This document shows positions 6,004 through 6,030 of a stretch of 6,030 nucleotides of DNA, piece by piece. The translations under genes and the position numbers were made by a program. Position 1 is the stretch's first letter. The number at the start of each line of letters is the position of its first letter. The notes under the pieces are model-generated. The model made no database searches. It was not told where the DNA came from and worked only from the letters and a program-made list of their open reading frames with translations. The DNA is from Bacteroidales bacterium (GTDB lineage: Bacteria; Bacteroidota; Bacteroidia; Bacteroidales; WCHB1-69), in assembly GCA_031272415.1 (NCBI GenBank), contig JAISTU010000081.1, positions 1 through 6,030 of the forward strand. Direction: 5' to 3'.

Positions 6004-6030
6004 AACTGTAAAAAAATCGGTCGCCGCTCC
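5917..6030. other. Right-edge sequence, no certain gene
   Basis: At the edge, the minus strand reads a GC-rich GGAGCGGCGACCG followed by ATTTTTTT. That could be the 3' arm and T tail of a terminator whose other arm lies outside the window, or the end of an upstream gene. One minus frame runs from the edge as SGDRFFYSYVQ to a TAA at 5993. All three minus frames are open at the edge, so the sequence does not show which, if any, is coding. Confidence 0.3.

Overview
The window most likely comes from a Bacteroidota chromosome or contig. Three things support this: a TonB-receptor-like outer-membrane barrel with an N-terminal carboxypeptidase-regulatory-like domain, a secreted protein with a C-terminal type IX secretion (T9SS) sorting domain, and AT-rich DNA without clear Shine-Dalgarno sequences. 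Genus and species cannot be set from the sequence. All convincing genes lie on the minus strand, so transcription runs from the right end of the window to the left.

Layout from right to left (transcription order). The right edge (about 5849-6030) holds no certain gene. It does carry a short open frame with a lipoprotein-like signal (5860-6003), a perfect 12-bp hairpin (5886-5916) and a GC-rich patch followed by a T run at the edge. Next is a 265-residue secreted protein with a T9SS sorting domain (5051-5848), followed by a good intrinsic terminator (4921-4960). A non-coding stretch of about 460 bp (4471-4930) contains unusual repeat structure: nested inverted repeats, poly-C tracts and a G-quadruplex motif on the minus strand. 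Then come an 833-residue outer-membrane beta-barrel protein (1969-4470) and, only 15 bp after its stop, a TPR-containing sensor histidine kinase of the NarL/DegS-like HisKA_3 class (19-1953).

The barrel and kinase genes look like one operon, because they are closely spaced with no terminator or recognisable promoter between them. The kinase has no receiver or DNA-binding domain, so its partner regulator must be encoded elsewhere, possibly just past the left edge. A functional link between barrel and kinase is inference from gene order.

The most unusual part is 4547-4974, the DNA between the terminator and the barrel gene. It is not convincingly protein-coding. It contains a 129-bp imperfect palindrome with 27-bp arms (23 of 27 paired), an inner 11-bp palindrome, a canonical four-run G-quadruplex motif that shares bases with both palindromes, C8 and C9 tracts, a 13-bp inverted repeat and a 17-bp direct repeat. 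It may be a small non-autonomous palindromic element or a structured regulatory region. The sequence alone does not decide between them.
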